Made by a program: the position numbers and the translations under genes. The notes below the pieces were generated by a model, which saw nothing but the letters and a program-made list of their open reading frames with translations, searched no databases and had not been told where the DNA came from. This document shows positions 9,418 to 18,713 of a stretch of 20,000 bases of DNA, piece by piece (positions within the stretch are counted from its first letter, which is position 1; the number at the start of each line of letters is the position of its first letter). The DNA comes from Cryptomeria japonica (taxonomy: Eukaryota > Streptophyta > Pinopsida > Cupressales > Cupressaceae). The stretch is taken from contig NW_026729321.1 in assembly GCF_030272615.1 (NCBI RefSeq), positions 47,501 to 67,500 on the forward strand, written 5' to 3'.

Positions 9418-9564
9418 AGCTATTTGTCCGATTCTCATACATGTGTAGCCTACAGGAGCCATTAGGACATTGACCCCAACTTTTGACTTCTTAACGAAAA
9501 CAAGGTCTTTGAGGTTGGCGTAATGCGCACAACCAAGGGAGTTGACCCATCAAACCCAACACCT

Positions 9565-9574
9565 CCCCTATATA
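9565..9574 (-). promoter_or_regulatory. Pol I-like core promoter element 11
   Basis: Identical core, 157 bp after element 10. The left module has small changes (AAGGGAGTTGACCC), but the core is unchanged. Confidence 0.5.
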
Positions 9575-9784
9575 AGCTATTTGTCTGATTCTCATACATG
9601 TGTAGCCTGCAACAACGATTAGGACATCCACCCCAACTTCTGAATTCGTCTGCGTTGACCGCACCAAAGGTGCACGCCTTGGTGCTCACCAAAATCCGAC
9701 TTCCGACTTCTACTGCTATGCGGGGTCTTTGAGGTTGGCGCAGTGCGCACAACCAGGGGAGTCAACCCACCGAATGCAACACCT

Positions 9785-9794
9785 CCCCTATATA
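9785..9794 (-). promoter_or_regulatory. Pol I-like core promoter element 12
   Basis: Identical core, 220 bp after element 11, because the intervening unit is the longer variant. Confidence 0.5.
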
Positions 9795-9941
9795 AGCTAT
9801 TTGTCTGATTCTCATACATGCGTAGACTGCAGCAATGATTAGGACATCCACCCCAACTTTTGACTTCTTAAACAAGACAGGGTCTTTGAAGTTGGTGCAG
9901 TGCACACAACCAGGGGAGTCGACCCATCAAACGCAACACCT

Positions 9942-9951
9942 CCCCTATATA
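9942..9951 (-). promoter_or_regulatory. Pol I-like core promoter element 13
   Basis: The core is intact but has one extra A (CCCCTATATAAAGC on the plus strand), the only copy with this change. It is the last TATA element before the G-rich minisatellite. Confidence 0.45.
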
Positions 9952-10028
9952 AAGCTATTTGTCCGATTCTCATACGTGTAGTCTGCAGCAGCGATTAGGA
10001 CATCGACCCCAACTTCCGAATTCGTTTG

Positions 10029-10180
10029 CATTGACCGCACCAAAGGTGCACGCCTTGGTGTGCACCTTGGAGTGCACTTTGGTGCTCACCTCGGTGCACA
10101 CTTTGGTGTGCACCTCGGTGTGCACCAAAGGTGCGCACCTTGGAGCGCACCAAAGGTGTACACTTTGGAGCGCACCACAT
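10029..10180. repeat. Short GGTGCRCACC cluster in the last 157-bp-type unit
   Basis: Many imperfect copies of the palindrome GGTGCGCACC or GGTGTGCACC, joined by TTGGAG, TCGG or AAA, fill this stretch. It sits at the place where the fourth 311-bp unit carries its 38/52-bp array. It is thus a second, smaller expansion of the same seed. Confidence 0.75.
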
Positions 10181-10215
10181 AGGGTCTTTGAGAGGTTGGC
10201 GCAGTGCGCACACCA
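10181..10215. repeat. Fourteenth box remnant without a TATA element
   Basis: AGGGTCTTTGAGAGGTTGGC, followed by GCAGTGCGCACACCA, matches the left part of the 157-bp unit with a 2-bp insertion. It then runs directly into the G-rich minisatellite instead of reaching a CCCCTATATAAG element. It marks the right edge of the promoter-bearing repeats. Confidence 0.7.
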
Positions 10216-11935
10216 AGGTGGGTGTTGAGGTGCGTGCCGAGGTGGGTGGGTGCTAGGGTGCGCTCCATGGTGGGTGCCAGGGTGGGTGCGTGCTAGGGTG
10301 GATTCCAAAGAGGGTCATAGGGTGGGTGCCAAGGTGGGTTGGTGATATAGTGGGTTCAAAGGTGGGTACTAGGGTGGGTTCCAAGGTGGGTCACAAGTTG
10401 GGTGCCAGGATGCGTGGGTGTTAGGTTGGGTGCCAAGGTGGGCTCCTGCGTGGGTGGGTGCTAGGGTGGGTTTCAAGGTGGACGCGAGGGCGGGTGCCAA
10501 GGTGGGTAACAAGTTGGGTGTTAGGATGGGTGAGTGCTAGAGTGGGTGCCAAGGTGGGTGGGTGCTAAGGTGGATGCCAAGGTGGTTCACAGGGTGGGTG
10601 GGTTCTAGGGTGAGTTCCAAGGTGGGTCACAGGTTTAGTGCTAGGGTGCGTGTCAAGGCGGGTGTCGAGGTGCCTGGGTGCTAGGGTGTGGATGCCAATG
10701 TGGGTCATAGGGTGGGTACTAGGGTGGGCTGCAATGTGGGTGCCAAGGTGGGTAACATGCTCGGTTGGTTCTAAATTGGGTGTCAGGGTGGGTGTGCACC
10801 CACCTTGCCCGAGGTGGGTGCCAAGGTGCCAGTGTGGGTGGGTGCTAAGGTGGATGCCAAGGTGGGTGAGAAGGTGGGTGATAGGTTGAGTGGTAGGATG
10901 GGTGGGTGCCAAGATGGGTCACAGGGTGGGTGCAAGGGTGGGTAGGTGCTAGGGTTGGTGTCAGGGTGGGTGGGTGCTAGGTTGGGTTCCAAGGTGGGTG
11001 CGAGGGTGAGTGTCAAGGTGGGTCACAGGTTAGGTGCTAGGATGGGTGAGTGCTAGGGTGCAAAGGTGCCAGGGTGGGTGCTAGGATGGGTCGATGCTAG
11101 GGTGAGTGGCAAGGTGGGTCCACAAGTGTCAAGGTGGGTGCCGAGGTGGGTGCCAACTTGGGTTCCAAGGTGGGTGCCAAGTGGGCGACTGCTATGGTGG
11201 ATGCCAAGGTGGGTCACGGGGTGGGTGCCAAGTTGCTAGGTTGTGTTCCAAGGTGGGTGCCAACGTGGCTGCTAGGGTGCGTGGGTTAAAGGGTGTGTCA
11301 CAACGTGGGTGCCAGGATGGGTGCGCACCCACACTGGCCAAGACGGGTGCAAGGTTGGGTTCCAAGCCCGGTCACAGGCTGGGTGCTAGGATGGGTGGGT
11401 GCCAAGGTGGGCACCAGGGTGGGTGCACCCACCCTGGCCAAGGTGGGTCACGGGGTGGGTCCTAGGGTGGGTAACAGGGTGGGTACTAAGGTGCGTGCCA
11501 AGGTGGGTCATGGGGTGGGTGCCAAGGTGGGCACCAGGGTGGGTGTGCACCAACCCTAGCCAGGGTAGGTCACGGGGTGGTTGTCGGGGTGGGCGTCAAG
11601 GAGCCAAGGTGGGTGGCAAGTAGCCAAGTTGCGTGCCAAGGTGGGTGTCGGGGTGGGTGCCAAGGATCCAAGGTGGGTGCCAAGGAACCAAGGTGGGTGT
11701 CTGGGTGGGTGCCGAGGTGGGAGCCAGGGTGGGTCCCAAGGTGAGTGCAAAGGTGGGTGCCAGGGTCAAGGTGAGTGCCAATGTGGGTTCCAAGGTGCCA
11801 GGGTCAGGGTGAGTGCCAATGTGGGTTCAAAGGTGCTAAGTTGGGTGCGAGGTTGGGTGCGAGGGTGGGTGGGTGCCAAGGTGTGCTAGGTGGAAGCCCG
11901 GGTGGGTCGGCATCCCATGGGTGTCGAGTTGGGTG
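10216..11935. repeat. G-rich GGTGGGTGCCAAGGTGGGT minisatellite
   Basis: About 1.7 kb of degenerate short repeats built on GGTGGGT, joined by GCCAA, GCTA or CACA. The basic period is about 10, arranged in looser groups of 20-40 bp. The plus strand is strongly G-rich and C-poor. Runs of GGG spaced by one to a few bases make parts of it (for example GGGTGGGTGCCAAGGTGGG) potential G-quadruplex sequence. Occasional C-rich inserts (CACCCACCCTGGCCAAGG near 11426) are the reverse complement of the repeat theme. From 11425 on it belongs to the 6034-bp duplicated unit. Open frames here are low-complexity and not credible genes. Confidence 0.9.
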
Positions 11936-12290
11936 CCTGATGGGTGCTTCTTGTCAAGTTTTAGTCGTCGGGACTCATTTCGAGCCTTAGAGGTCGTTTC
12001 TTGTCCGGTTGCCCTGTCTTCGACCTGGGAACCCAATTTTGGTCCTCGGGTCCCATTTTTTTTTGTCTCGCATCCCACTTTTGGCCTGTGGCCTTTTCGG
12101 GGTCGATTCTCGTTTTGGGCATCAGAGCATGTTTCTTCTCCTAAAACCCAATATTTGTTTATTAAGTCTCGGAACACATTTTTGTTCTCGTGGACCCATC
12201 ATGGGTCTTGGAACGCATTTGTGGTCCTTGGGTCCCATTTTGCATCCCGAAACTTGTGTTTTGGTGCTTGATCCCTATTTTGGGTGCCCA
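11936..12290. other. T-rich spacer segment, mostly single copy within the unit
   Basis: This about 350-bp stretch differs in composition from everything around it. It is T-rich on the plus strand, with phrases such as GGTCCTCGGGTCCCATTTTT and GGTCCTTGGGTCCCATTTTG. These suggest a very degenerate repeat of about 30-40 bp. The second copy is at 17970-18324. No gene, tRNA or recognisable promoter was found. Open frames exist on both strands but have no features I recognise. Confidence 0.6.
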
Positions 12291-12651
12291 CCTTGCACCA
12301 AGTGCGCACCCGGGGCAAACCGAGCGCCTTGGTGCACCGGGGCAAGATCGAGCGTGCACCCGAGGCGCCCCGAACATGCACCAAGGTGCACTCGGCCCAC
12401 ATGTGAGCGCAGGTCGTTGCGCCCGAGGTGGTGTGTGGGCACCGCGTTGCAGACGGGACACTGCACGCACACGACGCCCCGTCCAGGTGCACGCACGTAG
12501 GCCGGGCCGGGTGCACACCCGACGCCCTAGCAAGGTGCGCGCACCCGGGCAGGGCTCACACTTGGCGAACGGGGCGCACTTCGCGAGGGAGGGTGTGCAC
12601 CTCGACGGGGGTGGGTGGCCGGGGTGGATTCGCACGTGGGTCGCGGTTTGC
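12291..12651. other. GC-rich 5S upstream spacer
   Basis: CpG- and GTGCGC-rich sequence with scattered GGTGCACC and GTGCGCACCCGGGGC motifs related to the repeats downstream of the gene. It does not form a regular array. The unit-2 copy is 18325-18685. No gene is seen. Confidence 0.6.
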
Positions 12652-12679
12652 TAAGTACACACTGCGACAAGCTCATAAC
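12652..12679 (+). promoter_or_regulatory. 5S gene 1 upstream region (weak -28 box, C at -1)
   Basis: Plant 5S genes usually have a TATA-like box near -28, a GC near -12 and C at -1. Here -28 reads TAAGTACA, a weak AT-rich match; GC is found at -9/-8; and position -1 is C. The region is identical in the second copy (18686-18713). Assignment rests on position relative to the gene. Confidence 0.5.
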
Positions 12680-12799
12680 GGGTGCGATCATACCAGCGTT
12701 AGTGCACCGGATCCCATCAGAACTCCGCAGTTAAGCGCGCTTGGGCCGGAGTAGTACTGGGATGGGTGACCTCCCGGGAAGTCCCGGTGTTGCACCCTT
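12680..12799 (+). rRNA. 5S ribosomal RNA gene, copy 1
   Basis: 5S rRNA is part of the central protuberance of the large ribosomal subunit and is made by RNA polymerase III. The sequence starts GGGTGCGATCATACCAGCG and ends GTGTTGCACCC plus T residues, about 120 nt, the usual plant length. The internal promoter is present: A box at 12729-12743 (AGTTAAGCGCGCTTG), intermediate element near 12746-12751, C box at 12759-12776 (GGGATGGGTGACCTCCCG). The ends pair into the terminal stem (GGGTGC with GCACCC, then a G-U and an A-U pair). GCCGG near 12745 can pair with CCGGT near 12783, replacing the GCGAG/CTCGT pairing of many flowering plants, so the fold is kept by paired changes. There is no sign of pseudogene decay. 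The exact 3' end within the T run is uncertain by one or two bases. Confidence 0.97.
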
Positions 12800-12810
12800 T
12801 CTTAGTTTTT
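12798..12810 (+). terminator. Pol III terminator of 5S copy 1 (interrupted T run, then T5)
   Basis: The gene is followed by TTTCTTAG and then TTTTT at 12806-12810. The first T run is broken by C at 12801, so efficient termination probably depends on the T5 run about 9 bases beyond the mature end. In copy 2 the C is a T. Confidence 0.75.
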
Positions 12811-13245
12811 CGCCGGGCGTCGCAATGCTATTTGAATAAACCTTTTGCCCGTTTGCGTTCTCGTCGGGGCCGGGCCGGGCCGGGGTGCGCTGCCCGCACT
12901 ACCGCGCGCGCGGGGGCGACACCGAGCGCGCACCCGAGGCGCCCCGAGCACACAGGCCACGGTGCAACCCGGGCGTTGTGCGCGCACCCCGGTGCGCCCG
13001 AGGTGCTGCGCGCGCACCCAGGTGAAATCGGTGTGCACCTCGGCCAGTGCGCGCTCGGTCGAGTCGCGCACGTTGGCCAAGGTGCACGGTGATGTTTCTT
13101 ACTCTAAGGTTCCGCACCAGACGCCCGGGACAGGTGAGCGAAGCTGGGCGGGGCCGGGTGCGCGGCCGGGGCAGGTGCACGCAGCTGGAGAGAGCTTTGG
13201 AGCACACCAGAGGTGCGCACCTTGGAGCACACTTCGGAGCGCACC
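12811..13245. other. GC-rich 5S downstream spacer
   Basis: A CpG-dense stretch with GGGCCGGGCCGGG, GCGCGCGCGGGGG and several GTGCGCGCACC palindromes. It has no regular period and no gene that I recognise. The unit-2 counterpart is 18845-19279, with one base difference noted (13187 versus 19221). Confidence 0.6.
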
Positions 13246-13366
13246 AATGATGCGCTCCATTCAAAAGTTTCCTGAAAAGGCAAAAAAAGTTGAGATTATA
13301 GAATTTCCCACTTGAGAGATTGTAAAAAAAAAAAATTTAAAATGAAGGAAACGCGGGTGCCAAGGT
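13246..13366. repeat. A/T-rich module, diverged copy
   Basis: AATGATGCGCTCCATTC, then AAAAGGCAAAAAAAGTTGAGAT, then a run of A at about 13324-13335 and TTTAAAATGAAGGAAACGCGGGTGCC. This matches, with many changes, the module found five times in 15469-17420. It shows that the 5S flank and the right-hand repeats belong to one family. A truncated further copy lies at about 13985-14035, where the poly-A part is lost. Confidence 0.75.
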
Positions 13367-15468
13367 GTGCGCGCCCGGGTGCGCAGCCCAGCCAAGGTGT
13401 GCGCACCAAGGCGCCCACCCTGGCGAAGGTGCACGCAAGGTGCGCACCCGAGGCAAACCGGACAATTAACCCAACTTTCGACTTCGCGCGCACCTGCGCA
13501 CCTTGGAGCGCACTTCGGAGCGCTCCTTGGTGCGCACCAATCTTGGGCACCTCGGAGTGCACCATGGCGCCCACCAAGGTGCGCACCCGGGGCAAACCGA
13601 GCTCCGACTTCGTGCGCACCTTGGAGCGCACGAAAGGTGCGCACCATGGCGCCCACCAAGGTGCGCAGCCCAGCCAAGGCGTGCGCATCAAGGTGCGCAC
13701 CCTGGCGAAGGTGCGCACCCGGGGCAAACCGAGCTCCGACTTCGTGCGCACCTTGGAGCGCACAAAGGGTGCGCAACCCAGCCAAGGTGTGCGCACCCCG
13801 GGCAAACCGAGCTCCGAATCGTGCGCACCTTGGAGCACACTTCGGAGCCCTCCTTGGTGCGCACCGATGTTGCGCACCTCGGAGCGCACCCGGGGAAAAC
13901 AATGCAATTAACCCGACTTTCGACTTCGTGGGCACCTCGGAGCGCTCTCGGGTTCGCACCTCGGAGCACACCGAGGTGCGCACCTTTGATGCGCTGCCTT
14001 CACCAATTTCCAGAAAAGGCAAGAAAACATTGAGAAGGTGTGCGCACCGAGGTGCCCACCCTGGCGAAGGTGCACGCGAGGTGCGCACCCGGGGCAAACC
14101 GGGCTCCGACTTCGTGCACGCCATGCTGCGCACCTTGGAGGGCCATGGTGCGCACCTTGGAGCACACTTCGGAGCGCTCAATGGTGCCCAACCCAGCCAA
14201 GGTGCCCACCGCGGCGAAGGTGCACGCGAGGTGCGCACCCGGGGCAAACCGGGCTCCGACTTCGTGCACGCCGCACCTTGGAGCACACTTCGGAGCGCTC
14301 CTTGGTGCGCACCAGGGCGCGCAACCCAGCCGAGGTGCCCACCCCGGCGAAGGTGCACGCGGGGTGCGCACCCGGGGCAAACCGGGCTCCGACTTCGTGC
14401 ACGCCATGGTGCCCACCGCGGCGAAGGTGCACGCGAGGTGCGCACCCGGGGCAAACCGGGCTCCGACTTCGTGCACGCCGCACCTTGGAGCACACTTCGG
14501 AGCGCTCCTTGGTGCGCACCAGGGCGCGCAACCCAGCCGAGGTGCCCACCCCGGCGAAGGTGCACGCGAGGTGCGCACCCGGGGCAAACCGGGCTCCGAC
14601 TTCGTGCACGCCATGGTGCCCACCGCGGCGAAGGTGCACGCGAGGTGCGCACCCGGGGCAAACCGGGCTCCGACTTCGTGCACGCCGCACCTTGGAGCAC
14701 ACTTCGGAGCGCTCCTTGGTGCGCACCATGGTGCCCACCAGGGCGCGCAACCCCGCCGAAGGTGCACGCGAGGTGCGCACCCGGGGCAAACCGGGCTCCG
14801 ACTTCGTGCACGCCGCACCTTGGAGCACACTTCGGAGCGCTCCTTGGTGCGCACCAGGGCGCGCAACCCCGCCGAAGGTGCACGCGAGGTGCGCACCCGG
14901 GGCAAACCGGGCTCCGACTTCGTGCACGCCATGGTGCGCACCAGGGTGCCCACCGCGGCGAAGGTGCGCACCCGGGGCAAACCGGGCTCCGACTTCGTGC
15001 ACGCCGCACCTTGGAGCACACTTCGGAGCGCTCCTTGGTGCGCACCAGGGCGCGCAACCCAGCCGAGGTGCCCACCCCGGCGAAGGTGCACGCGAGGTGC
15101 GCACCCGGGGCAAACCGGGCTCCGACTTCGTGCACGCCATGGTGCCCACCGCGGCGAAGGTGCGCACCCGGGGCAAACCGGGCTAGGACTTCGTGCACGC
15201 CGCACCTTGGAGCACACTTTGGAGCGCTCCTTGGTGCGCACCATGGTGCCCACCAGGCCGCGCAACCCAGCCAAGGTGTGCGCACCAAGGTGCACGCGAG
15301 GTGCGCACCCGGGGCAAACCGGGGTCCGGCTTCGTGCACGCCGCACCTTGGAGCACACATCGGGGCGCTCCCGGGTTCGCACCGGCGTTGCGCACCGTGG
15401 TGGGCACCTCGGAGCGCACCGTGGTGGGCACCTCGGAGCACACCAAGGTGGGCAGCGAGGTGCGCACC
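13367..15468. repeat. GTGCGCACC-rich composite repeat (~207-bp period in the middle)
   Basis: The sequence is built from a few blocks in shuffled order: GCACCTTGGAGCACACTTCG, GAGCGCTCCTTGGTGCGCACC, AGGGCGCGCAACCCAGCC, GGTGCCCACCCCGGCGAAGG, and GCACCCGGGGCAAACCGGGC followed by TCCGACTTCGTGCACGCC. Between about 14200 and 15160 the blocks form a composite unit of about 207 bp; for example GCCATGG lies near 14403, 14610, 14928 and 15136. Left of 14000 the blocks are more variable (CCGAGCTCCGA instead of CCGGGCTCCGA). Very long open frames occur on both strands, up to about 700 codons. They exist because GC-rich repeats lack stops in several frames at once, and they repeat the same shuffled peptides, so I do not call genes. 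Confidence 0.85.
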
Positions 15469-17458
15469 TTTGATGCGATGCCTTCACTAATTTCCATAAA
15501 AGGCAAAAAAAAACGAGATTTTAAAATTTCCGTTTTGAAAGATAGTGAGAAAAAGGGAATGCTGGTGCCATCTTGAGCCCGCCCTGGTGCGCAGCCCAGC
15601 CAAGGTGTGCGCACCAAGGTGCCCACCCTGGCGAAGGTGCGCGCCCGGGCAATTAACCCAACTTCCAACTTCGCGCGCGCCAGGGTGGGAGCGCACCCAA
15701 CAACCGGGCCTGGGAAGAGCCAATGCGAGAAACCCCACCAAACGCTCTGACAAAAAAAGAGGGGGCGCTCCAGTAACCCCGCTTCGGAGCGCACCCTGGG
15801 CAAACCCAGCCAGGGTGCCCACCCCGGCCAAGGTGCAGGCGAGGTGCGCACCCGGGGCAAACCGGGCTCCGACAACGTGCACGCCGCACCTTGGAGCACA
15901 CTTCGTAGCGCTCCCGGGTGCGCACCTCAGAGCACACCAAGGTGGGCAGCGAGGTGCGCACCTTTGATGCGCTGCCTTCACTAATTTCCAGAAAAGGCAA
16001 AAAAAAGAGGAGATTTTAAAATTTCCGTTTTGAAAGATAGTGAAAAAAACGGAACGCGGGTGCCATCTTGAGCCCGCCCTGGTGCACAGCCCAGGTAAGG
16101 TGCCCACCCTGGCAAAGGTGCGCACCCGGGCAATTAACCCTACTTCCGACTTCGTGCGCGCCAGGGTGGCAACCGGGCCTGGGAAGAGCCAATGCGAGAA
16201 ACCCCACCAAACGCTCCGACAAAAAAAGAGGCGGCGCTCCAATAACCCCGCTTCGGAGCGCAGCCGGGGCAAACCCAGCCAAGGTGCCCACCCCGACGAA
16301 GGTGCACGCGAGGTGCGCACCCGGGGCAAACCGGGCTCCGACAACGTGCACGCAGCACCTTGGAGCACACTTCGAAGCACTCCCGGGTGCCCACCGGCGT
16401 TGCGCACCGTGGTGGGCAGCGAGGTGCGCACCTTTGATGCGCTGCCTTCACTAATTTCCAGAAAAGGCAAAAAAAAATGAGATTTTAAAATTTCCGTTTT
16501 GAAAGATAGTGAAAAAAACGGAACGCGGGTGCCATCTTGAGCCCGCCCTGGTGCGCAGCCCAGGCAAGGCATGCGCACCAAGGTGCCCACCCGCGGTGCA
16601 CGCCCGGGGCAAACCGGGCTCCGACTTCGTGCAGGCCGCACCTTGGAGCACACTTCGGAGCGCTCCTTGGTGCGCACCATGGTGCCCACCAGGGCGCACC
16701 CGGGGCAAACCGGGCTCCGACTTCGTGCACGCCGCACCTTGGAGCACACATCGGAGCGCTCCCAGGTTCGCACCAGCGTTGCGCACCTTTGATGCGCTGC
16801 CTTCACTAATTTCCAGAAAAGGCAAAAAAAAACGATATTTTAAAATTTCCGTTCTGAAAGATAGTGAAAAAAACGGAACGCGGGTGCCATCTTGAGCCCT
16901 TCCTGGTGCGCAGCCCAGGCAAGTTGTGCGCACCAAGGTGCCCACCCTGGCGGAGGTGCGCGCCCGGGGCAAACCGGGCTCCGACTTCGTCCACTGCATG
17001 GTGCCCACCAAGGCGCGCAACCCAGCCAAGGTGCCCACCGCAGCGAAGGTGCACGCGAGGTGCGCACCCGAGGTGCACACCCGGGGCAAACCGAGCTCCG
17101 ACTTCGTGCACGCCGCACCTTGGAGCACACTTCAGAGCGCTCCTTGGTGCGCACCAGGGCGCGCAACCCAGCCAAGGTGCTCACCCCGGCGAAGGTGCAC
17201 GCGAGGTGCGCACCCGGGGCAAGCCGGGCTCGGACTTCGTGCACGCCGCACCTTGGAGCACACATCGGAGCGCTCCCGGGTTCGCACCAGCATTGCGCAC
17301 CTTTGATGCGCTGCCTTCACTAATTTCCAGAAAAGGCAAAAAAAAAAAAAAAACGAGATTTTAAAATTTCCGTTTTGAAAGATAGTGAAAAAAACGGAAC
17401 GCGGGTGCCATCTTGAGCCCGCCCTGGTGTGCAGCCCAGGCAAGTTGTGCGCACCAAG
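15469..17458. repeat. Large units (355-514 bp), each headed by an A/T-rich poly-A module
   Basis: TTTGATGCG starts a conserved module at 15469, 15963, 16433, 16788 and 17302 (spacings 494, 470, 355 and 514 bp). The module reads TTTGATGCGCTGCCTTCACT, then AATTTCCAGAAAAGGC, a run of A that varies in length (longest in the 17302 copy), GAGATTTTAAAATTTCCG, TTTTGAAAGATAGTGAAAAA, ACGGAACGCGGGTGCCATC and TTGAGCCC. It is followed by GTGCGCACC-type blocks. The first two units also share an island with GAAGAGCCAATGCGAGAAAC and CCCACCAAACGCTC (about 15640-15800 and 16120-16270), absent from the later ones. The last unit is cut at 17458 by the duplication junction. Confidence 0.9.
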
Positions 17459-18713
17459 GCACCCACCCTGGCCAAGGTGGGTCACGGGGTGGGTCCTAGG
17501 GTGGGTAACGGGGTGGGTACTAAGGTGCGTGCCAAGGTGGGTCATGGGGTGGGTGCCAAGGTGGGCACCAGGGTGGGTGTGCACCAACCCTAGCCAGGGT
17601 AGGTCACGGGGTGGTTGTCGGGGTGGGCGTCAAGGAGCCAAGGTGGGTGGCAAGTAGCCAAGTTGCGTGCCAAGGTGGGTGTCGGGGTGGGTGCCAAGGA
17701 TCCAAGGTGGGTGCCAAGGAACCAAGGTGGGTGTCTGGGTGGGTGCCGAGGTGGGAGCCAGGGTGGGTCCCAAGGTGAGTGCAAAGGTGGGTGCCAGGGT
17801 CAAGGTGAGTGCCAATGTGGGTTCCAAGGTGCCAGGGTCAGGGTGAGTGCCAATGTGGGTTCAAAGGTGCTAAGTTGGGTGCGAGGTTGGGTGCGAGGGT
17901 GGGTGGGTGCCAAGGTGTGCTAGGTGGAAGCCCGGGTGGGTCGGCATCCCATGGGTGTCGAGTTGGGTGCCTGATGGGTGCTTCTTGTCAAGTTTTAGTC
18001 GTCGGGACTCATTTCGAGCCTTAGAGGTCGTTTCTTGTCCGGTTGCCCTGTCTTCGACCTGGGAACCCAATTTTGGTCCTCGGGTCCCATTTTTTTTTGT
18101 CTCGCATCCCACTTTTGGCCTGTGGCCTTTTCGGGGTCGATTCTCGTTTTGGGCATCAGAGCATGTTTCTTCTCCTAAAACCCAATATTTGTTTATTAAG
18201 TCTCGGAACACATTTTTGTTCTCGTGGACCCATCATGGGTCTTGGAACGCATTTGTGGTCCTTGGGTCCCATTTTGCATCCCGAAACTTGTGTTTTGGTG
18301 CTTGATCCCTATTTTGGGTGCCCACCTTGCACCAAGTGCGCACCCGGGGCAAACCGAGCGCCTTGGTGCACCGGGGCAAGATCGAGCGTGCACCCGAGGC
18401 GCCCCGAACATGCACCAAGGTGCACTCGGCCCACATGTGAGCGCAGGTCGTTGCGCCCGAGGTGGTGTGTGGGCACCGCGTTGCAGACGGGACACTGCAC
18501 GCACACGACGCCCCGTCCAGGTGCACGCACGTAGGCCGGGCCGGGTGCACACCCGACGCCCTAGCAAGGTGCGCGCACCCGGGCAGGGCTCACACTTGGC
18601 GAACGGGGCGCACTTCGCGAGGGAGGGTGTGCACCTCGACGGGGGTGGGTGGCCGGGGTGGATTCGCACGTGGGTCGCGGTTTGCTAAGTACACACTGCG
18701 ACAAGCTCATAAC

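Larger units (their letters stand above)
9031..10180. repeat. 157-bp tandem repeat with two longer variants
   Basis: Six full units start at the GGTCTTTGAGGTTGG-type box near 9032, 9189, 9346, 9503, 9723 and 9880. Four are 157 bp. The fifth interval (from 9503) is 220 bp because of extra sequence around 9657-9720 with GCACCAAAGGTGCACGCC. The unit from 9880 is extended to about 300 bp by a GGTGCRCACC cluster. The unit is in effect the 311-bp unit without its right half: box, GGGGAGTCGACCCATCAA, CCCCTATATAAG, GATTCTCATACATG, GGACATCGACCCCAACTT. No gene is seen. Confidence 0.9.
11425..17458. repeat. First copy of a 6034-bp tandem-duplicated unit containing 5S
   Basis: The sequence from 11425 (GCACCCACCCTGGCCAAGGT) recurs from 17459 at an offset of exactly 6034 bp. 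The match continues through the 5S gene and its flanks. Its last base abuts the start of the second copy, so the arrangement is a direct tandem duplication. Differences noted: A at 11476 against G at 17510, C at 12801 against T at 18835, G at 13187 against A at 19221, and a 13-bp deletion in the second copy near 19904. That is very high identity over about 2.5 kb, which points to recent duplication or ongoing homogenisation. Confidence 0.95.

Noticed and set aside
10216-11935. Telomeric or interstitial telomere repeat
   Set aside because: The motif is GGTGGGTGCC with irregular spacing; no run of TTTAGGG is present.
13261-15490. Very long open frames on both strands (up to about 726 codons minus and 707 codons plus)
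   Set aside because: They overlap each other in several frames, encode shuffled low-complexity peptides, and follow the repeat structure. GC-rich repeats without stop codons explain them fully.
13246-17420. SINE or other retroposon, because of the poly-A runs
   Set aside because: The A run is internal to a conserved module at regular positions in tandem units, and no Pol III boxes or flanking duplications were seen.
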